NCBI GenBank assembly: GCA_015680685.1
Contig: MNCI01002795.1
Location: 101,395 to 165,394 of the forward strand
Source: Gnetum montanum
Lineage: Eukaryota > Streptophyta > Gnetopsida > Gnetales > Gnetaceae
Length of the DNA: 64,000 bases
Reading direction: 5' to 3'
How positions within the stretch are numbered: position 1 is the stretch's first letter; each line of letters opens with the position of its first letter. A program made the translations under genes and the position numbers. Positions 58,961 to 64,000 of the stretch are shown piece after piece. The notes below the pieces were generated by a model. That model saw only the letters and a program-made list of their open reading frames with translations, had not been told where the DNA came from and ran no database searches.

Positions 58961-61127
58961 CAAATGAGTGGCTATAAGATTCATCATGAGGAATATGCTC
59001 CATCCTATTTCAAGAACTAATAAGTGTTTTTCACCTTTTTATTTTACGATATTTTATCATTTTCTTATTTCTTCCAAGAATTTTTTATTCTTAATATGTT
59101 TTCCATTTCTTCTTATTTTCCCTTTATTTATACTTTTCATTTTTCTTGAGTCATTTTCTTTATGTTTATGAATATATTTTATGTTTTTGTTAATAATACT
59201 GCCAAGTTGTGATGTAGAAGTCAACACCATGTGTTCAAATTTTATTCTATGCTATCAAGATGTTTGGGTAAGTAATTATGTAAAGTAGTGAAACCACATC
59301 ATCCATCCCTCTAATTCTCTAAATAAAAAGGCCTCTGTCATGAAATAAATTTGGTTCTTCTTTCATAAAACTAAAATCAATCAATGATCATTGTACCTTG
59401 AAGAAAGAGGAAGTGAATAAGTGGGAATGGTAAGGGTGTGACCTCAAGTGGATTTGTTGGGTTCTCTTCTTAACTTCCTTCAAGTGGTTTATGACTCCTA
59501 ATGGAATGTATCATCACTCCACTATCAACCAATAATAGGAAGCTAAGAGTCTTTGCATGGTTTGGTTCCCATCCAAAATCATAAAAAATGTAAAATCCAA
59601 AAAGAAAAAAAAATAATGGGAATTCAAAACACACCCCTTAAACATAATACTAGGCTACAAGCATTGGTTATGGGGCTAGAAAGACATGTTACCCATGCTT
59701 GAAGGCTTCCCTCTTACTAAGGTGCTTTCTTGCTTCTTCACTTTTCTTCTTTTTTCTTAGAGTGATGATTGTTCTTTGTGGTGGTTGGGGACTCATGATG
59801 ATTGGTAGGAAGAAATACATCAATGCAAGGTCATTGTTAATGGTATGGACTTAGTCTAAACTTGGATGGATAGGTATGATGATCATTCTAATAACACTTT
59901 CCATAAGAACCTATTGCAGATATGGTTAGGCATCTTACATCTCTATCTCTACAATTTACTCTCATCCCATTATTCATCTCACTACTACATACAATTATGA
60001 GCCTTTTGGTTTTGTGTAGTATAGTGCAACATTCCAACCAAGGTAGTTGTGTGTTTTTTGGAACAAAGACATGGTCCACATTTAACTTCTCATATGCCCA
60101 CAGAGATCTATAGAAGTGTTTATGCAAGGGCATTATGGCAACAGCCTGCTTTGGGGAGAACCCACTTTCATAACTTTTGTTGATCATGCCTTTAAACTAA
60201 CCTTCACATCTTAGAAAACATCATTGATAGTTTCTCTAAAACTATGCATCATTTTGGGACTACTTCTCATCTATTTCATTGATTTTTCCTACTTTTCTAT
60301 TTCCATATCCATTAAGATTTCTTGGCCATCTTCTAAATCAAGCCTTTGGTTTCAATTGTTCAAAAACTTGTGCATTCCTGAAGTTATGCTTATTAGTCAA
60401 GGGGACAAGGGATGTCTACTTTGAAATTTTTCTAAACACCCTATTTTCAAACATTGTGGTAACTAATAGTAATTAAACAAAATTAATGTAAACAACTTAA
60501 TCATTTTAGTTACCTCATACCCTTGGGCATAGTACGTTGTAATCACCTTATGCTTAAAATGCTAACATCTTTTGAGCTAAGCTAACTAATGGATTTGAAA
60601 AGGGTTAATTATTAAGGAAATTTACTAGAACTAATGTTGATCCTTTGGTAATTGCAAGTGATTATGAAAGAAACATCTAAGGAAGAAGGTCTTTTTTCAA
60701 GCACGAAAATGAAGCCAAGAGAGGGACAACAAAGGATATGCCCATGGATAAATAATAGCACATATAGAATAATGACTCTAACATCACATGATTGCTTGAT
60801 CCATCAGATGATGAGAAACAATTTTAGTCCATCATTTGAGAATGTTTTACATAACCAAAAAAGCATCAAAATAACAATTAAGGTTGGAAGTTTGTCATTG
60901 CTAGCAACAACAAGAAGAATCATCTTCGACAAATTTTTGAAAGTCCATTCTTCTTGTCACTTTGTCATTTTGTCTACATCCACTCACATAAAATTTTTTA
61001 ATGTAGCACTTAGAGCTAGTTAGTAGTTAGATTCAATCAATAATCCCATACCTTCCCAATATTTTATAAAGAACTTGTTTCTCCTTTTGTTCAATCAAGG
61101 ATGAGTTTTCATTCAGTCATAAGGGTA
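58961..61127 (+). other. Non-coding 3' part of Element 5
   Basis: A pyrimidine tract (about 59030-59160) is followed by a block shared with Element 4 (59420-59700 versus 30940-31250) and a last block before the LTR with CATACCTTCCCAATATTTT, also present near 35573-35590 in Element 4. A 123-codon open frame at 60652-61023 is not recognisable and carries no family motif. Pol and the extra ORF of Element 4 have no visible counterpart. Confidence 0.55.
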
Positions 61128-61997
61128 TGATAAAGCATGTCTTTCATAGGCTAAGAGACTGAGTATCCAATATCTTACCCTAATATCAAGGCATAAGTTT
61201 CAATATCAGATATCCAATATTGCGAGATGCATGCCTACCTGTAAATACATGTGCTTCCACCTTGTATTTAGCATTCTTTGTAAATAGAGTAGCTAAACTC
61301 TTGTAATTTTATTTCGTAGTCCTAGAGAATAGTTAGTGAGTGCCTATAGTATGGATTTGAGTCAATTGTATGGTATCTTATTCAAGTGGCATTGTACCTA
61401 GACACATTCCATGAACAATAATAAGATCAAGATTGATTCTTATTCATTGTAGCACTTTGACTTAGATTAAATTTACTTTTAATGCAATTTATATTCCATG
61501 TACTTAGTTAATATTTACGTTTCCATGCATATTAATGAATTAGTGGAATGAGCATGACTAGTTTCAAGTATAAACACATATTCACTTGGTAATCCCAGCA
61601 ACATTATTACTTAGTTTGCCCAGTAGCATAATGCTTGGTAATCCCAGTAGTGGATACGTGGGTTCAGGATGTGTATAGCAAGCTGGGAATGGATACTTAT
61701 TGCCCATAGGCTAGTTTAGAATTTATCTTGTCATTGTTAATTATATTAAATAATTAATTTCTCAATTATTGTTAGGAGTAGGATAAGGCCAGAACAACAT
61801 CAACAATCATATGTCTCACTTTAGACTAAACCATACGTGACAAAGCTACCGCTAGTCCAAGTGGGAAGATAGCAAACTACGATTAAGGCATAATGATCTA
61901 GATTTCACAACCAATCCCATCCATGAAATTCAACCAAATTATGCATGAATGCTTATGATTCGTATGGTTGGGCATAAGGGGTACATGCTGCTCATCA
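61128..61997 (+). repeat. 3' LTR of Element 5
   Basis: 870 bp beginning TGATAAAGCATG after AAGGGTA and ending CTCATCA, followed by CTCAT. Its copy of the U3 inverted repeat has decayed (GGCTAAGAGACTGAG). Confidence 0.9.
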
Positions 61998-62002
61998 CTC
62001 AT

Positions 62003-62584
62003 GAACTAGTAAAGCTCCATGCACCATCATAGGCATTTAGCAAAATAGCCCTTTCATGTCCAACCAAATGAACATTAAATTGTCCAATTGATTAGAGTGC
62101 AGAGTTATTATGAAAAATATCTCATAAAAACCCATAATAGAAAAATGAAGTTATCTTCTAAAATAAAAAAATTGTAATAAAATAAATCTACTAATAAAAT
62201 CTGATTTAACATACATAATTTTATAGGAAGCCAAAAAGCATACTAATACTATAAAAAATAGGAAAATTGAATATTATATTCATTTAATTACTGAAAAAGG
62301 CATCCTGGTCATAAACAAAAATTAATAATGCCATCACATGCTCATGTCATGCTCATACCATAGTCTCCTTAAGAATCTACCAAAACTCATCTACTAGGTT
62401 AGTGCATACCATCTCAAAAGAATAATACATAAGATTAAAATATATATAAACATACAACATAAAGCTAGAAAAATTACTAACCAGCAAGTATAACCAATGC
62501 ATAATGCCAATACCAAAGCATAAAGAAATGCAAACACAAAGATAAATATACTAATGAAAACACCCAAACCTATGTGTTGTTATA
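62003..62584 (+). repeat. Long LTR, copy B, right segment
   Basis: Continues 54416 after Element 5 and aligns with 48480-49067 of copy A (TCTTCTAAAATAAAAA and CATGCTCATACC-type landmarks). It ends near GTTGTTATAA. Confidence 0.6.
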
Positions 62585-64000
62585 ATTTTCGCATGGAAAC
62601 GTGACATTACCTATGATCATTAGTTTTAGTTAACTTATATAATCTTGATGGACCCAAAAACATATGCAATATAAAAAAGGAATGAATGAACTTCAATAAA
62701 TAGTAAAAAATGAATTTGGTATAGTAAAAATTTCAAGGGAGATTGAGTCAAGTACAAATGCACCAACCAGTTTGTTTCTTCCTTTTGTTTACTTACATAG
62801 AAATATTTCTACTACAAGTCATTTTTATAGTAATGAGGGTTATCTACCAAAATTTTCCTTTCTTTAAGTGCAGCTAATATTTAATGATGCATTGATTAGT
62901 TAATTTGTGTAATCTTGATGGATCCAAATACATGTGAAATATAAAGAAATGAATGAATGAACTCCAATAAATAATGAAAGAATGGTTAGTAATAATTTCA
63001 AAAAAGAATGGATCAATTACAAAAAAACCTACATGTCTATTTGTTCCTTTTACTTATATAGAAATATTTTCACTACAAATCACTTCTATATAAATGAGGA
63101 TTATCTATCAAAATTTTCTTCTTCTTCAAGTAGAGCTGTTTATTCCAAGATGCATTTATATTGTAACTTATGTTTCCAATCTTTTCATTTTAATATTGCT
63201 CAATCCACCACTAAATAAATTTGTAAGTTACTTGAACTATCATTGTTCATTGCATGTTATCATTGTTGACAAAAAAATACAAAAATAAAGAAAGATAATT
63301 CACAAAATTAGAAACACATAAAAATTTTAAACCTATTCCATAAAAAAATATGTCTATATTTACACATTTAATTGAAAGGTTTTTTGTCAAATATTTTTTT
63401 TTTTTTTGAAAAAAGGTTTTATTACTTGTCAAATTAGTAAAATATAAAGATTTCAGACCTCTCTTCTAAAAATTTTCCACTGAAAATACTTTAAAAAAAT
63501 TTTAAATATTTTGACAAAAGAAAACTTGAGAAATTTGTCAACTAATTTAGCTATTATATCTATTAATTAGCCAAGAAAATTCATATTTTCATATTAATGA
63601 AATCCTAGAATTACTTGACTAAGAATTAATTCCATATTAAAGAAACAAATCAAGAAAATTGTTTAATAATACTTTCCATAATGGTTTTTTATACTTAAAT
63701 TTTTTTGTCGATAACTAGCTGAGTCATTAGATATCCATAATAATTCTTGTAAACAAGTTTATCTCTTGGCCCAATGTTATGAAAATAAATATTTATTTTC
63801 TCAAAAAAAACCTTTTCATATAATGAAAAATGCTTTTTATGTGATGTTATGACAATAAACTAATCTTCTCAAATAAAAAACATAATTAAAAAAAAAACTA
63901 AAAAGATTAGTTGACCTAATGTTATCTCTGGACCTAACATTACGATGATAATTAACATAAATATAAAGAAGTTGAAATTGCAAAAAAAAATTGAAAAGAG
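62585..64000 (+). repeat. Internal region of the long-LTR element, copy B
   Basis: Repeats 50885-52230 in order: two units of about 270 bp (GATGGACCCAAAAACATATG near 62647, GATGGATCCAAATACATGTG near 62917), the AT-rich spacer, then CATATCCATAATAATTC and TCTCTTGGCCCAATG units near 63730-63960. It runs off the window. No gene. Confidence 0.6.

Larger units (their letters stand above)
54422..61997 (+). mobile_element. Element 5: gag-bearing, pol-deficient Athila/Tat-like element with exact 5-bp TSD
   Basis: CTCAT at 54417-54421 and at 61998-62002 flank LTRs of 885 and 870 bp. Inside: primer-like site TTGGTGTCGTTGCTAGGGAT (55307-55326), a long gag, a related solo LTR, a short acidic remnant, then non-coding DNA and a purine run AAGGGTA. 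No RT, RNase H or integrase was found, so it would depend on proteins from a relative. The gag and the 3' untranslated blocks match Element 4. Confidence 0.9.

Noticed and set aside
60652-61023. 123-codon plus-strand frame in Element 5
   Set aside because: No recognisable motif, no counterpart found in Element 4, and it lies in the non-coding 3' part; it may be chance.
1-64000. tRNA, rRNA or intact host genes
   Set aside because: No cloverleaf-like sequence with anticodon arm and no conserved rRNA segment was recognised by eye; primer-site matches to tRNA ends are retroelement features. A tRNAscan and Infernal run would be decisive.

Overview
The window is plant nuclear DNA made almost entirely of old, nested transposable elements. 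I see no intact host gene, rRNA, tRNA or CRISPR. The evidence for a seed plant with a large, repeat-rich genome is: plant-type Ty3/gypsy elements (a chromodomain lineage primed by a tRNA-Met-like site and an Athila/Tat-like lineage with a tRNA-Asp-like site), a plant-type LINE, very long LTRs and strong AT bias. The species cannot be named from this. Nearly every coding stretch is broken by stops, mostly TAG, TGA or TAA where a C-to-T or G-to-A change explains them.

Left part (1-18254): degenerate repeats (1-4486); then Element 1 (4492-about 13395), a chromodomain Ty3/gypsy element with a 5' LTR, a very long leader, gag and pol, but no 3' LTR; then a dead Ulp1-like peptidase fragment (13939-14615); then featureless AT-rich DNA and a minus-strand integrase tail.

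Middle (18255-47207): a nest. Element 3 (minus strand, Athila/Tat-like) has one LTR at 18255-19183. Its other LTR is split by two later insertions: Element 4 (23536-36541, plus strand, Athila/Tat-like, with an extra long ORF between pol and the 3' LTR) and Element 2 (36947-46847, a complete second copy of the Element 1 family with both LTRs, PBS, PPT and exact 5-bp TACAT target duplications).

Right part (47208-64000): a non-coding long-LTR element family (LTR about 1.9-2.4 kb) arranged LTR-internal-LTR-internal. A LINE (about 49068-50884) lies in the first unit. Element 5 (54422-61997, exact CTCAT target duplications, gag kept and pol mostly lost) lies in the second LTR, and Element 5 itself contains a related solo LTR (57629-58411).

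The most notable discovery is in Elements 1 and 2. The about 4-kb leader between 5' LTR and gag carries an antisense gene with five exons and four short GT-AG introns, all in phase 0, at matching positions in both copies. Because it is antisense to the element's genomic RNA, its introns would not be removed during retrotransposition. Part of exon 1 looks like a plant mobile domain (tentative). The gene and gag-pol diverge from a shared repeat-rich intergenic region. Further notable points are an in-frame TGA between gag and pol shared by both copies, a U3-like palindrome plus TATA box placed just upstream of the extra ORF of Element 4, and perfect inverted repeats in the U3 of two LTR subfamilies.
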